A stretch of DNA of 64,000 bases from Streptomyces sp. Edi2 (GCF_040253635.1 NZ_JBEJGX010000003.1:62001-126000); one strand, 5' to 3'; positions 1 to 10,017 are shown, counted from the stretch's first letter. Made by a program: numbers and translations. The notes: generated from the sequence alone by a model not told the origin.

Positions 1-1
1 C

Positions 2-3000
2 ACGGCCGCCGGTCCCTACTCGGTGACCGCGGTCTACAGCGGTGACATCGACTTCGCGGGGTCGTCCGGGGTCGACAGCCAGACGGTCGACCAGGCCGGT
101 TCGACGACGACGCTGCTCTCCGCGCCGGACCCCTCGGTGACCGGCGAACCGGTCACCTGCACGGCCACCGTCGCGTCCGGAGCGGCCGGCGCCGGCACCC
201 CCGGCGGGTATGTCACCTTCGACTTCGGCGACGGCTCGGAGGCCGTGCTGGTCCCGGTCGCCGACGGGGCCGCGATCGCCGTCCACCCGTACACCGGCAC
301 CGCCGGCAGCCCCTACACCGTCAGCGCCGTCTACAGCGGCGATGCGAACTTCACCGGTTCCTCGGACACCGACACCCAGGCCGTGAACCCGGCGGCCACG
401 TCCACCCTCGTGATCGCCTCGCCCCAGCCGTCGTCGGCCGGCCAGCCGGTCACCCTGACCGCGGCGATCGCGACGGTGCCCCCGGCTACGGGCGCGCCGG
501 TCGGCACGGTCACCTTCGACTTCGGCGACGGCACCCCGGCCGTGACCACCGACGCGGTCGAGGGACTGGCGACGGTGGTGCACGCGTACACCACCACGGG
601 CGGCAGCCCGTACACCGTGACGGCCTCCTACAGCGGCGACGACGACTTCAGCGCCTCCGCGGGCAGCACGACGCAGACCGTGGTGCAGGCCGCAACCGTA
701 CTCACGGTCACCGCCGGCGGCGGTCCGTCGGTGGTGGGTGAACCGGTGACCGTCGCGGTGACGGCCGCCGCGGTGCCGCCGGGAGCGGGGGTGCCGGACG
801 GCACGGTCACCGTCGACTTCGGGGACGGCTCGGCTCCCACGACGGTGGCGCTGGCGGGCGGGGCCGCGTTGCTCACCCACGCCTACGCCACCAGCCAGGG
901 CAGCCCCTACGCGATCAGCGCCGTCTACAACGGCAGCGGCGACTTCACCACCGCGGCGGCCACCGCCGGCCAGACGGTGCTGCCGGACGCCACGACGACC
1001 GCGGTAAGCGGCGCGCCGGAGCCGTCCGTGGCCGGTCAGCCGGTCACCTTCACCGCGACGGCGGCGCCGGCGGCTCCGGGTGCCGGTGCCCTGACGGGCA
1101 CCATGACGTTCGACTTCGGCGACGGCACCGGAACGGTGGACGCGCCCGTGGTGGCCGGCGTGGCCACCGCCGAGCACGCCTTCGCCGGCACCGCCGGCAG
1201 CCCCTACGCCGTCACCGCGACGTACGGAGGCGATGCCGACTTCACCGCCTCCGCGGGCACCACCGGCCACTTCGTGGACCGTGCGACGTCCGACGTGGTG
1301 ATCACGGTGGCGCCCGGCACGTCGGTGTCGGGCCAGCCGGTGACCGTGACCGCGACGGTCACCGCGACCGCACCGGGCGCCGGCACGCCGACCGGCACGA
1401 TCACCGTGGACTTCGGTGACGGCACGGCACCGGTGGCGGTGCCGCTCGTCGGCGGGGCGGCGACCCTGACCCACACCTGGGCCGGCACCACGGGCAGCCC
1501 GTACGTCCTCACCGCGGCGTACAGCGGGGATGCCGACTTCGCTCCCACGTCGGCCACCGGTTCGCACACCGTCACCGCGGCCGCGAGCAGCCTTTCCGTC
1601 AGCGCCGTCCCGGACCCGGCGGTGCCGGGCGAGCCGGTCACCGTCACCGCCACGGTCTCCGCCGTCAGCCCCGGGGCCGGCACCCCGACCGGCGCCGTCA
1701 CTTTCGACTTCGGCGACGGCACCCCGCCGGTCACCACCTCCGTGACGGACGGCACCGCCACCGTCACCCACGCCTGGACCGGCACGGCCGGCAGTCCCTA
1801 CACCCTGACCACCGCCTACCTCGGTGACACCGACTTCGCTCCCGCCGGCAGCACCACCACCCAGACCGTCACCCCGGGCGCGAGCACCACCACCGTCAGC
1901 GGCCTTCCCGAGCCGTCGGTGACGGGCGAGCCGGTGACGTTCTTCGCACGGGTGACGCCGGACGCCCCGGGGGACGGCACCCCGACCGGGACGGTGACGT
2001 TCGACTTCGGCGACGGCACCGCACCGGTCACCACGGCCGTGACCCAGGGCTTGGCGACGGCCGTGCACGCCTTCACCGGGGCGGCCGGCCCATACACGGT
2101 CTCCATCGGCTACAGCGGCGACGACGACTTCATCGCCTCGGTGGGCTCGGCCGGCCACACCGTGCAGCCGGCGTCGACGACGACCGCGGTCGGCTCCTCG
2201 CCCGACCCGTCGGCGGCGGGGCAGGCGGTGACCGTGACCGCCACGGTCTCGGCGGTGGCACCGGGCGCCGGGACGCCGACCGGGACGGTGACCTTCGACT
2301 TCGGCGACGGCACCGATGCGGTGGCGGTGCCGCTGACCGACGGCACCGCGACCGCCCCCCACACCTGGACCACCGCCGGCAGCCCCTTCCCCGTCACGGC
2401 CTCCTACAGCGGGGACCCGGGATTCTCCGCGTCCACGGGCACCGGGACGCACACCGTCACGCCGGCGGCGACCAGCACCACCCTCGTCTCCTCCCCCGAC
2501 CCCTCGGTGCCCGGCCAGTCCGTCGACCTCACCGCCACGGTGGTGCCCGTCGACCCGGGGGCGGGCACCCCCACCGGCACGGTCACCTTCGACTTCGGCG
2601 ACGGCAGCGTACCGGCCGGCGTGCCGCTGACCGGCGGCACCGCGGCCGCCTCCCATACCTGGACCACCACCGCCGGCAGCCCCTACTCCCTCACCGCCAC
2701 GTACCAGGGTGACCGCGACTTCGACCCATCCACCGGCAGCGACACCCAGACCGTGGGCCCGGCCACCGCGGAGATGACGCTGGTCTCCTCCCCGGAACCG
2801 TCCACCGCCGGACAGAACGTCACCTTCACCGCGCGGATCTCGGCGGTTCCCCCGGGGGCCGGCACCCCCACCGGAACGGTCACCTTCGACTTCGGCGACG
2901 GCACCGCACCGGTCACCGCTCCGGTCCTGGGCGGGGTCGCGACGACCGGCCACGCCTATGCGACCACGACGGGCAGCCCGTACACCGTCACCGCGGCCTA

Positions 3001-5719
3001 CAGCGGGGACGCCGACTTCACCACTGCCACCGCCATCGCCCCGCACACCGTGACGGCAGGGGCCGCCACCACCGCGACGACGGTGATCTCCTCGCCCGAC
3101 CCCACGGTGACCGGCCAGCCGGTGACCGTCACCGCCACCGTGGTCCCCATGCCGGCCGGCGCCGGGGTGCCCACCGGCACCGTCACCTTTGACTTCGGCG
3201 ACGGGACGGCGGCCATCACGGCGCCGCTGTCCGGCGGCGCCGTGACCGTCGCGCACACCTACACGAGCGCGACCGGCAGCCCGTACAGCATCAGCGCCGG
3301 CTACAGCGGGGACACCAACTTCAGCTCCTCGTCGGGCAGCGACACCCAGACCGTGCTGCCGGCAGTGACCACCACCACGCTGGTCACCTCCCCCGACCCG
3401 TCGGTGACCGGCCAGCCGGTGACCCTCATCGCGACGGTGGCACCGGTCGGTCCGGGCGCCGGGGTGCCGACCGGCAACGTCACCTTCGACTTCGGCGACG
3501 GGACACCGGCCGCATCGGCGTCGCTCTCCGGCGGGGTGGCCCGGATCAGCCACGCGTACACCGGCGCGGGCGGCCCGTACACCGCGACCGCAAGCTACGA
3601 CGGGGACACCGGTTTCAGCGCGTCGAGCGGCACCGACACCCAGACCGTCGGCAAGGCCACCACGACCACCGCCGTGGTCTCCTCCCCCGACCCCACGGTG
3701 GCCGGCCAGCCCACCACCGTGACCGCCACGGTCGCCGCCCAGGCACCGGGGGCAGGCACTCCCACCGGCACCGTCACCTTCGACTTCGGGGACGGCAGCC
3801 CCACGGTGACCGCGCCCCTCAGCAACGGCCTTGCCACCACCACTCACACCTACACCGACACCTCCGGCAGCCCCTACCTCCTCACGGGCACCTACAACGG
3901 CGACACCGACTACACGGCATCGAGCGGCACCGACACTCAGACCGTCGGCAAGGCCACCACAACCACCGCCGTGGCCTCCTCCCCCGACCCCACCGTGGCC
4001 GGCCGGCCCACCACCCTCACCGCCACGGTCGCCTCTGTCGCCCCCGGGGCGGGCACCCCCACCGGCAGCGTCACCTTCGACTTCGGCGACGGGACGAGCC
4101 CGGCCACGGTCGCCCTCTCCGGCGGCACCGCCACCGTCGCCCACACCTACACCGGCACCTCCGGCAGCCCGTACACCCTCACCGGCACCTACAACGGCGA
4201 CACCAACTACGCGTCGTCCCACGGCTCCGACACCCAGACGGTCGGCAAGGCCACCACCACGACGTCCCTGGCCTCCGCCCCCGACGCCAGTGTGGTGGGC
4301 CAGCCCATCACCCTCACCGCCACCGTGGCGCCGGTCGCCCCCGGGGCGGGCACCCCCACCGGAACGGTTACCTTCACCTTCGGCGACGGCACCGGCTCCG
4401 CCACGGCCACCCTCTCCGGGGGCATCGCCACCGTCACCCACACCTGGGCCACCCGCACCGGCAGCCCGTACACCCTGACGGCCACCTACAACGGCGACAC
4501 CGACTTCACCGCCTCCAGCGGTACCGACACGCAGACGGTCAACAAGGCCGCCACCACGACCACCGTGACCTCCGCCCCCGACCCCTCCGCCACCGGCCAG
4601 AGCGTCACCCTCACCGCCACCGTGACACCCCTCGCCCCCGGAACAGGCACCCCCACCGGCACCGTCACCTTCACCTTCGGCGACGGCACCACCGCCACCA
4701 CAGCCACCCTCTTCGGCGGCACCGCCACCACCACCCACACCTGGACCACCCGCACCGGCAGCCCGTACACCGTCACGGCCGCCTACAACGGGGGCACCAA
4801 TTACGCGACATCGAGCGGCACCGACACCCAGACGGTCAACAAGGCCGCCACCACGACCACCGTGACCTCCGCCCCCGACCCCTCCGCCACCGGCCAGAGC
4901 GTCACCCTCACCGCCACCGTGACACCCCTCGCCCCCGGAACAGGCACCCCCACCGGCACCGTCACCTTCACCTTCGGCGACGGCACCACCGCCACCACAG
5001 CCACCCTCTTCGGCGGCACCGCCACCACCACCCACACCTGGACCACCCGCACCGGCAGCCCGTTCCCGGTCACCGCCACCTACAACGGCGACTCCAACTT
5101 CACCGCCTCCACCGGCAGCGACACCCAGACCCTCAGCAAGAGCATGACCATGACGACGGTGACCTCGACGCCGGATCCCTCCGTGTCCGGCCAGTCGGTC
5201 ACCATCGGGGCAACGGTGTCCGCCGCATCCGGCACGCCCACCGGCACCGTCACCTTCACCTTCGGCGACGGGACCGGCTCCGTCACCGCACCGGTATCCG
5301 GCGGGGTCGCAACCGTCACCCACGCCTACACCGGCACCACGGGCAGTCCGTTCACCATCTCGGCCGCCTACGGCGGGAACGACAGCTACGCGGCGTCCAG
5401 CGGCACCGATACCCAGAGCGTCGGCAAGGCGTCCACCTCCACGGTCGTGGTCTCCACGCCGAACCCCTCGACGACAGGTGACCAGGTGACCGTCACCGCG
5501 ACGGTCACCACGGTCGCCCCCGGAACGGGCACCCCCACCGGGACCGTCACCCTCGCCATCACCGGGCGCACCCCCCAGACCGTGCCCCTGGTCAACGGCA
5601 AGGCCAGCGCAGTCTTCAACCCCCTGCCGAAGGGAACCCACCTCGTCACCGGCAACTACAACGGTGACGTGGGCTACGCACTGTCCAGCGGGACCACCAT
5701 CCAGGTGGTCAACAACTGA
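2..5719 (+). CDS. Giant Ig-like tandem-repeat protein, 5' end outside window
   Basis: The reading frame is open from base 2, so the true start lies upstream; at least 1905 residues are visible. The whole visible part is about 19 tandem repeats of 95-99 residues. Each carries a central strand motif of the type TGTVTFDFGDGT, a later HTY or HAY element, and a closing SPYTVTATYSGDxDF segment. This resembles bacterial Ig-like (Big_3) or PKD-like beta-sandwich repeats of secreted adhesins and filaments. Repeats 1-14 mostly read FDFGDG, repeats 15-18 read FTFGDG, and the last is divergent and lacks FGDG. No LPXTG anchor or C-terminal membrane helix is present; the protein ends in IQVVNN, so it is probably secreted or held non-covalently. 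A surface or matrix role is inferred from the architecture. Confidence 0.85.
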   Translation, partial: TAAGPYSVTAVYSGDIDFAGSSGVDSQTVDQAGSTTTLLSAPDPSVTGEPVTCTATVASGAAGAGTPGGYVTFDFGDGSEAVLVPVADGAAIAVHPYTGTAGSPYTVSAVYSGDANFTGSSDTDTQAVNPAATSTLVIASPQPSSAGQPVTLTAAIATVPPATGAPVGTVTFDFGDGTPAVTTDAVEGLATVVHAYTTTGGSPYTVTASYSGDDDFSASAGSTTQTVVQAATVLTVTAGGGPSVVGEPVTVAVTAAAVPPGAGVPDGTVTVDFGDGSAPTTVALAGGAALLTHAYATSQGSPYAISAVYNGSGDFTTAAATAGQTVLPDATTTAVSGAPEPSVAGQPVTFTATAAPAAPGAGALTGTMTFDFGDGTGTVDAPVVAGVATAEHAFAGTAGSPYAVTATYGGDADFTASAGTTGHFVDRATSDVVITVAPGTSVSGQPVTVTATVTATAPGAGTPTGTITVDFGDGTAPVAVPLVGGAATLTHTWAGTTGSPYVLTAAYSGDADFAPTSATGSHTVTAAASSLSVSAVPDPAVPGEPVTVTATVSAVSPGAGTPTGAVTFDFGDGTPPVTTSVTDGTATVTHAWTGTAGSPYTLTTAYLGDTDFAPAGSTTTQTVTPGASTTTVSGLPEPSVTGEPVTFFARVTPDAPGDGTPTGTVTFDFGDGTAPVTTAVTQGLATAVHAFTGAAGPYTVSIGYSGDDDFIASVGSAGHTVQPASTTTAVGSSPDPSAAGQAVTVTATVSAVAPGAGTPTGTVTFDFGDGTDAVAVPLTDGTATAPHTWTTAGSPFPVTASYSGDPGFSASTGTGTHTVTPAATSTTLVSSPDPSVPGQSVDLTATVVPVDPGAGTPTGTVTFDFGDGSVPAGVPLTGGTAAASHTWTTTAGSPYSLTATYQGDRDFDPSTGSDTQTVGPATAEMTLVSSPEPSTAGQNVTFTARISAVPPGAGTPTGTVTFDFGDGTAPVTAPVLGGVATTGHAYATTTGSPYTVTAAYSGDADFTTATAIAPHTVTAGAATTATTVISSPDPTVTGQPVTVTATVVPMPAGAGVPTGTVTFDFGDGTAAITAPLSGGAVTVAHTYTSATGSPYSISAGYSGDTNFSSSSGSDTQTVLPAVTTTTLVTSPDPSVTGQPVTLIATVAPVGPGAGVPTGNVTFDFGDGTPAASASLSGGVARISHAYTGAGGPYTATASYDGDTGFSASSGTDTQTVGKATTTTAVVSSPDPTVAGQPTTVTATVAAQAPGAGTPTGTVTFDFGDGSPTVTAPLSNGLATTTHTYTDTSGSPYLLTGTYNGDTDYTASSGTDTQTVGKATTTTAVASSPDPTVAGRPTTLTATVASVAPGAGTPTGSVTFDFGDGTSPATVALSGGTATVAHTYTGTSGSPYTLTGTYNGDTNYASSHGSDTQTVGKATTTTSLASAPDASVVGQPITLTATVAPVAPGAGTPTGTVTFTFGDGTGSATATLSGGIATVTHTWATRTGSPYTLTATYNGDTDFTASSGTDTQTVNKAATTTTVTSAPDPSATGQSVTLTATVTPLAPGTGTPTGTVTFTFGDGTTATTATLFGGTATTTHTWTTRTGSPYTVTAAYNGGTNYATSSGTDTQTVNKAATTTTVTSAPDPSATGQSVTLTATVTPLAPGTGTPTGTVTFTFGDGTTATTATLFGGTATTTHTWTTRTGSPFPVTATYNGDSNFTASTGSDTQTLSKSMTMTTVTSTPDPSVSGQSVTIGATVSAASGTPTGTVTFTFGDGTGSVTAPVSGGVATVTHAYTGTTGSPFTISAAYGGNDSYAASSGTDTQSVGKASTSTVVVSTPNPSTTGDQVTVTATVTTVAPGTGTPTGTVTLAITGRTPQTVPLVNGKASAVFNPLPKGTHLVTGNYNGDVGYALSSGTTIQVVNN
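4532..5063 (+). repeat. Perfect 235-bp intragenic tandem duplication
   Basis: Bases 4532-4766 and 4829-5063 are identical over 235 bp at a period of 297 bp (99 codons). Neighbouring repeat units differ at many synonymous sites. This marks a recent duplication or gene conversion inside the Ig-like repeat gene. Confidence 0.9.
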
Positions 5720-6094
5720 GGTACCGCGGACGGCCGTCGGCCATGTGGCCCGTGTCACCCGGCCGACTGGCCGACGAGCCCCACCTGCGGCGACGGGCCT
5801 TCGAAGCGCTCGTCACCGTCCTCACGGACAGGCACCCGCTCCCCCTTTCGCTGTGACGTGTCTCATGCCGGGACCTCCCGGGCTGCCGAGGCGCAGCGGG
5901 CGAAGGGTGAACAGGCCGCCGGCCCGGGCCCGTTGGTCCCCATCCCGTGGTCTGCCGGGGCGGGTCCACGCGGTGTTTGCGCAGCGCAGCGGCATTCCCG
6001 GCACCGGGCCGGAAATAGGGTGGTCGGCAGCAGAGGACAGCGGCCCCTCGGCAGTGCGGGGGCCCGCGCAACACCAGGACGGACATCACCTCCC
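5720..6094. other. Intergenic gap, 375 bp
   Basis: No convincing gene. A 9-bp inverted repeat (CGTCGGCCA at 5735-5743, TGGCCGACG at 5768-5776, 24-base loop) starts 15 bases after the stop of the repeat protein and may act as a terminator, but it has no T-tract. The rest should hold the promoter of the permease gene; I could not pick out clear -35/-10 boxes. Confidence 0.35.
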
Positions 6095-7798
6095 ATGGAC
6101 ATGAGCGCCGGCGAGCGCAAGGGGCTCAGCCTCTTCGCCCTCATCATGATCGGGATCGGCTCCATCTTCGGCTCCGGATGGCTCTTCGGAGCCGGCTCGG
6201 CCGCCCAGGTGGCGGGCCCCGCGGCGCTGGTCGCGTGGGTGATCGGCGTGATCTTCATCGGCATGATCGCGATGTCGTACGCGGAGGTCGGCTCGGCCTA
6301 CCCGATCCCCGGCGGCATGGCCCGCTACGGGCACCTCTCGCACGGTCCGGTCCTGGGCTTCCTCACCGGCTGGGCGGTGTGGATCGCGACCGCGTCGCTG
6401 ATCCCGATCGAGTCGATCGCGGCCACCCAGTACATGACCTCCTGGAGCTTCGACTGGGCGAAGGGCCTGGTCGATCCGGGCACCCACCAGCTGACCCTCT
6501 CCGGCACGGCGGTGGCGCTGGTCCTGACCCTCGCGCTCTGGCTGACCTGCTTCTGGTCGGTGCAGCTGCTGGCCCGCGCCAACACCGTGCTCACCCTGGT
6601 CAAGTTCGCCATCCCGGTGCTGGCGGTACTCGCCCTGGTCGGGTCCGGCTTCCACACCTCGAACTTCACCGCCCACGGCGGCTTCGCCCCGTACGGCTGG
6701 CCGGCCGTGCTCACCGCCGTGACGACCTGCGGTGTGGTCTTCGCCTTCAACGGGTTCCAGGCCGTGGTCAACCTCGGCGGCGCGGCCAAGAACCCGGGCC
6801 GGGCCATCCCGCTCGCCCTGGTCGGCGCGCTCGCGCTGGGCCTGGTGATCTACCTGGCGCTGCAGGTCTCCTACCTCGGCGCGGTGCCGCCGGAGCTGCT
6901 GGAGCGGTCCGGCGGCTGGCAGGGCGTGGACCTCAGCTCGCCGTTCGCCGACCTGGCGGGGTTGCTGATGCTGCACTGGGTGGTCACGATGCTGCAGTTC
7001 GGCGCGTTCATCTCGCCGGCCGGGTCCAACATCGCCAATGTCGCCTCGGCCGCGTACATGGTCACCAACCTCGCCGAGACCGGGTTCTTCCCCCGGAAGC
7101 TGGCCGCCGTGCACCCCCGCTACGGCACCGCCCGCCCTGCGATGTGGCTCAACCTCGGCTTCTCCGTGGTGCTGCTGGTCACCGTCGGCCGCAGCTGGCA
7201 GGCGCTGGCCGGCGTGGTGTCGGCGGCCATGGTCATCTCGTATCTGATCGGTCCGGTCGCGGTGGGGGTGCTGCGGCGGACCCGTCCGGACCTGCCCCGT
7301 CCGTTCCGGCTGCCGGCCGCCGGAGTGCTGTGCCCGGTCACCTTCGCCTTCGCCGCCTGCGCGCTGTACTGGTCGAAGTGGCCGGAGACCGGCAAGATCA
7401 CCCTGCTGACGCTGGTGTCCGCGCCGGTCGCGGCGCTGGTGCTGTGGCGCCGGGGCGAGCTCGGAGGCAGCCGCGAGGCGGGGTCCGGCAAGGACGAGGG
7501 CAGGGGCGGCGCGAGCCTGCTGCGGCAGTTCGCTCCGGCCTGGTGGATGATCACCTTCCTGGTGTGGACGGCCACGGTCTCCGCGCTGGGCGGCCGCGAT
7601 TTCGGCGGCCGGGGCGTCCTCCCCGGTGAGCTGGGCACCGTCCTGATCGCGGTCACCGCCCCGGTCTTCTACTTCTGGGCGGTGCGCTCCGGGGTCAGGG
7701 CCCATGAACGGGGCCTGACCAGCGCTCCGTCCGTCGCCGAGACCGCCCCGCAAGCCGCCGCGGCCCTCGACGACGCACGCCCGAAGGCCACCGTCTGA
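6095..7798 (+). CDS. APC-superfamily amino acid permease
   Basis: A 567-residue polytopic membrane protein expected to import amino acids or amines by cation symport or exchange. The N-terminus (LSLFALIMIGIGSIFGSGW) is the APC helix-1 motif with the unwound GIGSIFGSG segment. Further landmarks are SYAEVGSAYPIPGGMARY in helix 2, the NGFQAVVNLGGAAKNPGR loop, and SPAGSNIANVASAAYMV near the middle. About 12-14 hydrophobic helices can be traced. ATG 6095 is chosen because it directly precedes the conserved region; the upstream open frame is Arg/Gly/Pro-rich and looks non-coding. ATG 6101 is an alternative. The substrate cannot be told from sequence. It stands alone, with no neighbour suggesting a pathway. 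Confidence 0.85.
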   Translation: MDMSAGERKGLSLFALIMIGIGSIFGSGWLFGAGSAAQVAGPAALVAWVIGVIFIGMIAMSYAEVGSAYPIPGGMARYGHLSHGPVLGFLTGWAVWIATASLIPIESIAATQYMTSWSFDWAKGLVDPGTHQLTLSGTAVALVLTLALWLTCFWSVQLLARANTVLTLVKFAIPVLAVLALVGSGFHTSNFTAHGGFAPYGWPAVLTAVTTCGVVFAFNGFQAVVNLGGAAKNPGRAIPLALVGALALGLVIYLALQVSYLGAVPPELLERSGGWQGVDLSSPFADLAGLLMLHWVVTMLQFGAFISPAGSNIANVASAAYMVTNLAETGFFPRKLAAVHPRYGTARPAMWLNLGFSVVLLVTVGRSWQALAGVVSAAMVISYLIGPVAVGVLRRTRPDLPRPFRLPAAGVLCPVTFAFAACALYWSKWPETGKITLLTLVSAPVAALVLWRRGELGGSREAGSGKDEGRGGASLLRQFAPAWWMITFLVWTATVSALGGRDFGGRGVLPGELGTVLIAVTAPVFYFWAVRSGVRAHERGLTSAPSVAETAPQAAAALDDARPKATV

Positions 7799-7883
7799 GG
7801 ACATCCATCCGAGGGCATCCGCCCGAGGCCGCCCCGGAGCGTGCGCGAGCCATTGGCCGCAGATTCCGGAAACGCCGGGCCGA

Positions 7884-7904
7884 CCGGGTACATCATTTAC
7901 CCGG
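7884..7904. promoter_or_regulatory. 7-7-7 dyad, possible operator
   Basis: CCGGGTA and TACCCGG flank a 7-base AT-richer spacer, 38 bases upstream of the GTG start of the FAD monooxygenase. Size and place suit a dimeric repressor site; no regulator is assigned. Confidence 0.4.
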
Positions 7905-7942
7905 AGGCCCGAGGGGACCTGCGCACACGAATGGAGCGGCAC

Positions 7943-9115
7943 GTGACACGCATACTGGTCATCGGCGGCGGGATCGCCGGTACGGCGACGGCACTGGCCC
8001 TGCACAAGGCAGGGTTCGACGTCGCCGTACACGAGGCGCATCCCGACACGGCCGAGGACATCGGGGCGTTTCTGACCCTGGCGAGCAACGGAATGCGCGC
8101 GCTGGCACAGCTCGACGCCACGGATGCAGTTACCGCGCTCGGCTTTCCGCTGCGCTCGATGCATGTGCTCGACGGCCAGGGTGGTGAGATGGCCCATGTG
8201 CCGCTCGGGGAGGCCGACGACGCGTCCCTGCGGTACCGGTGCCTGCGCCGTGGCGAGTTGAACGCCGCGTTGCAGGCCGAGGTCTTCCGCCGGGGAATCG
8301 AGCTGTCACACGGGGCGCGGCTGGTATCCGTCGAGAACGGCCCGAGCAATGTGACCGTGCGTTTTGCCGACGGCGGCGTCGCGACCGGTGATCTGCTCAT
8401 CGGTGCCGACGGCCTGAACTCGACTGTCCGGCAAGCGATCGCGCCCGGCGCGGACCCCGTCTACGCGGGGCAGAGCGTCTTCTACGGCTACACGCACAGC
8501 GCCCCGGCGGCGGAGGACACGGGGCACATCACCATGGTGCGGGGCAGCAGCGCCGCCTTCGGCTATGCGGTCTCGCCGGACGGAGAGACGTACTGGTTCA
8601 CGCGCGTCGCCGGTCAGGCCCTCTCCGCCGAGGAACTCGCACACCCCGCGCCCTCCCGTTGGCGGCAGCAACTCGTCGAGCTGCTGGGCCAGGACGCCAC
8701 CCCCGCCGCGGGCATCGTCGCGGCCTCCACCGACGGCATCATGGCCACCAACGCCACCGAGATCCCGCCCGGCACCCCCTGGCGCTCCGGGCGGACCCTG
8801 ATCATCGGTGATGCCGCGCACGCGGCGTCGCCCGCGACCGGGCAAGGGGCCTCGATGGCGCTGGAGGACGCCGTCATCCTCGCCAAGTCCCTGCGGGACG
8901 CGCCCGACCCGGACAGCGCGCTCTCCCTCTACGAGGCGTGCCGCCGCCCCCGCGTGGAGCACAACATCACCGCCAGCGGAGAGATCTCCCGCGGCACCCG
9001 CACCCCCGCGCGCACCGGCCGGGCACCCTCCCCTCAGCGTCCCGGCGACGACACGCTGGCCCGCCAACTGGACTGGGACCTCGACATGAACGCCGTCTCC
9101 GGCGACGCGGGCTGA
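7943..9115 (+). CDS. FAD-dependent monooxygenase (PHBH fold)
   Basis: A 390-residue flavoprotein hydroxylase. The Rossmann dinucleotide motif is at residues 5-13 (LVIGGGIAG), the DG motif reads LLIGADGLNSTVR, and the second FAD motif is GDAAHAASPATGQG. These three define group A flavoprotein monooxygenases, which use NAD(P)H and O2 to hydroxylate aromatic or polyketide-like substrates. GTG 7943 is preferred over ATG 7931 because GGAG lies 6 bases before it and the FAD motif then starts at the usual distance. It runs convergent with a hydrolase gene, with a GC hairpin between them. The substrate is unknown. Confidence 0.85.
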   Translation: MTRILVIGGGIAGTATALALHKAGFDVAVHEAHPDTAEDIGAFLTLASNGMRALAQLDATDAVTALGFPLRSMHVLDGQGGEMAHVPLGEADDASLRYRCLRRGELNAALQAEVFRRGIELSHGARLVSVENGPSNVTVRFADGGVATGDLLIGADGLNSTVRQAIAPGADPVYAGQSVFYGYTHSAPAAEDTGHITMVRGSSAAFGYAVSPDGETYWFTRVAGQALSAEELAHPAPSRWRQQLVELLGQDATPAAGIVAASTDGIMATNATEIPPGTPWRSGRTLIIGDAAHAASPATGQGASMALEDAVILAKSLRDAPDPDSALSLYEACRRPRVEHNITASGEISRGTRTPARTGRAPSPQRPGDDTLARQLDWDLDMNAVSGDAG

Positions 9116-9147
9116 GCCCGGCAGCCGGGTCGCGCTGCGCTGCCCTG

Positions 9148-9163
9148 CGGGCCCGAAGGCCCG
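9148..9163. terminator. GC hairpin between convergent genes
   Basis: CGGGCC and GGCCCG pair around a CGAA loop in the gap between the convergent monooxygenase and hydrolase genes. There is no T-run, as is usual for Streptomyces terminators. Confidence 0.45.
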
Positions 9164-9224
9164 GATCTATCAAGGCACTTGAGGGCGAGGACGCGCGACA
9201 GGCGATCCGCACAGCGCAGGGCAG

Positions 9225-9260
9225 GCAGGCATGCAGGCATGCAGGCATGCAGGCATGCAG
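9225..9260. repeat. Tandem octamer GCAGGCAT, 4.5 copies
   Basis: Four exact copies of GCAGGCAT plus a half copy sit just past the 3' end of the hydrolase gene. The unit contains the palindrome GCATGC across each junction. Confidence 0.9.
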
Positions 9261-9273
9261 CAGACCATGGCCG

Positions 9274-10017
9274 TCATTCCCCGGAAGCGACGACCGCGTC
9301 GAGGGTCCGGGCGAGTTCGACAGGCGTGGAGAGCATGGGCCAATGCCCGGTGGGCAGGTGGAAGCGCCGCCACGGTGCCTGGTTGAGGAACGCCAGCTCC
9401 GGCACCCCGGCGTCCAGCAGAGCCTGGGCATCGTTGCAGGCGACCACCACCTGGTCGACGCCGGGGCCGAGCTCACCGGGGCAGGGCAGCCCCTGTTGGA
9501 AGGTGCGGAAGGGCTGGGGCGTGGCCCGGGTGCGCATGAGGTCGAGGCGGTCCTCGTCGAGCCCTTCGAGGGAGCTGAGCATGCCGAGAAGTCCGGCGGG
9601 CGGCAGGGGCAGCAGCCATCCGTCTCCGTGCTCGGCAACCTCCTGGTGCAGCCGGTGGACCACGTCTTCCGGCATGACGTCGAGCAGACCCATGCCCTCG
9701 GCAAAGGGAGCACTGTCCAGATAGACGACACGTTCCAGGCGCGTCCCGAGGCGGGCCGCGGCGGCGGTGACGGGGACCGAGGCGTAGCTGTGCGCGACGA
9801 GGGTGACCTCGCGCAGGTCCTGCTCCACGACGAACGCGGTGATGTCGTCGATGTGCGTCTCCAGGCCCACCTCCGGGGTGGCGAGGGCGGATCGTTCGCC
9901 CAGGCCGGTCAGCGTCACCGGCAGCGCCTTGTGGCCGCGCTCCCGCAGCGCCTGCGCGGTGTCCTCCCACGCCCAGGCTCCGAGCCAGGCGCCGGGGACG
10001 AGTACGAAGGTAGCCAT
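9274..10017 (-). CDS. Alpha/beta-fold hydrolase (esterase-like)
   Basis: A 247-residue hydrolase of the small esterase type. It opens with FVLVPGAWLGAWAWE, the oxyanion-loop region of plant-esterase-like and EstC-like enzymes. The nucleophile elbow reads VAHSYASVP (Ser near residue 98), where canonical members have GHSYGG. The catalytic His is probably the one in LPTGHWPML near the C-terminus. The ribosome site AAGGAG is 7 bases before the ATG. The gene is divergent from a WYL regulator that probably controls it. The ester or lactone substrate is unknown. Confidence 0.8.
   Translation of the reverse strand: MATFVLVPGAWLGAWAWEDTAQALRERGHKALPVTLTGLGERSALATPEVGLETHIDDITAFVVEQDLREVTLVAHSYASVPVTAAAARLGTRLERVVYLDSAPFAEGMGLLDVMPEDVVHRLHQEVAEHGDGWLLPLPPAGLLGMLSSLEGLDEDRLDLMRTRATPQPFRTFQQGLPCPGELGPGVDQVVVACNDAQALLDAGVPELAFLNQAPWRRFHLPTGHWPMLSTPVELARTLDAVVASGE

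Noticed and set aside
6086..8197. 703-residue minus-strand frame opposite the APC permease
   Set aside because: It is Arg/Gly/His-rich low-complexity text antisense to a clear permease and monooxygenase; a GC-skew shadow.
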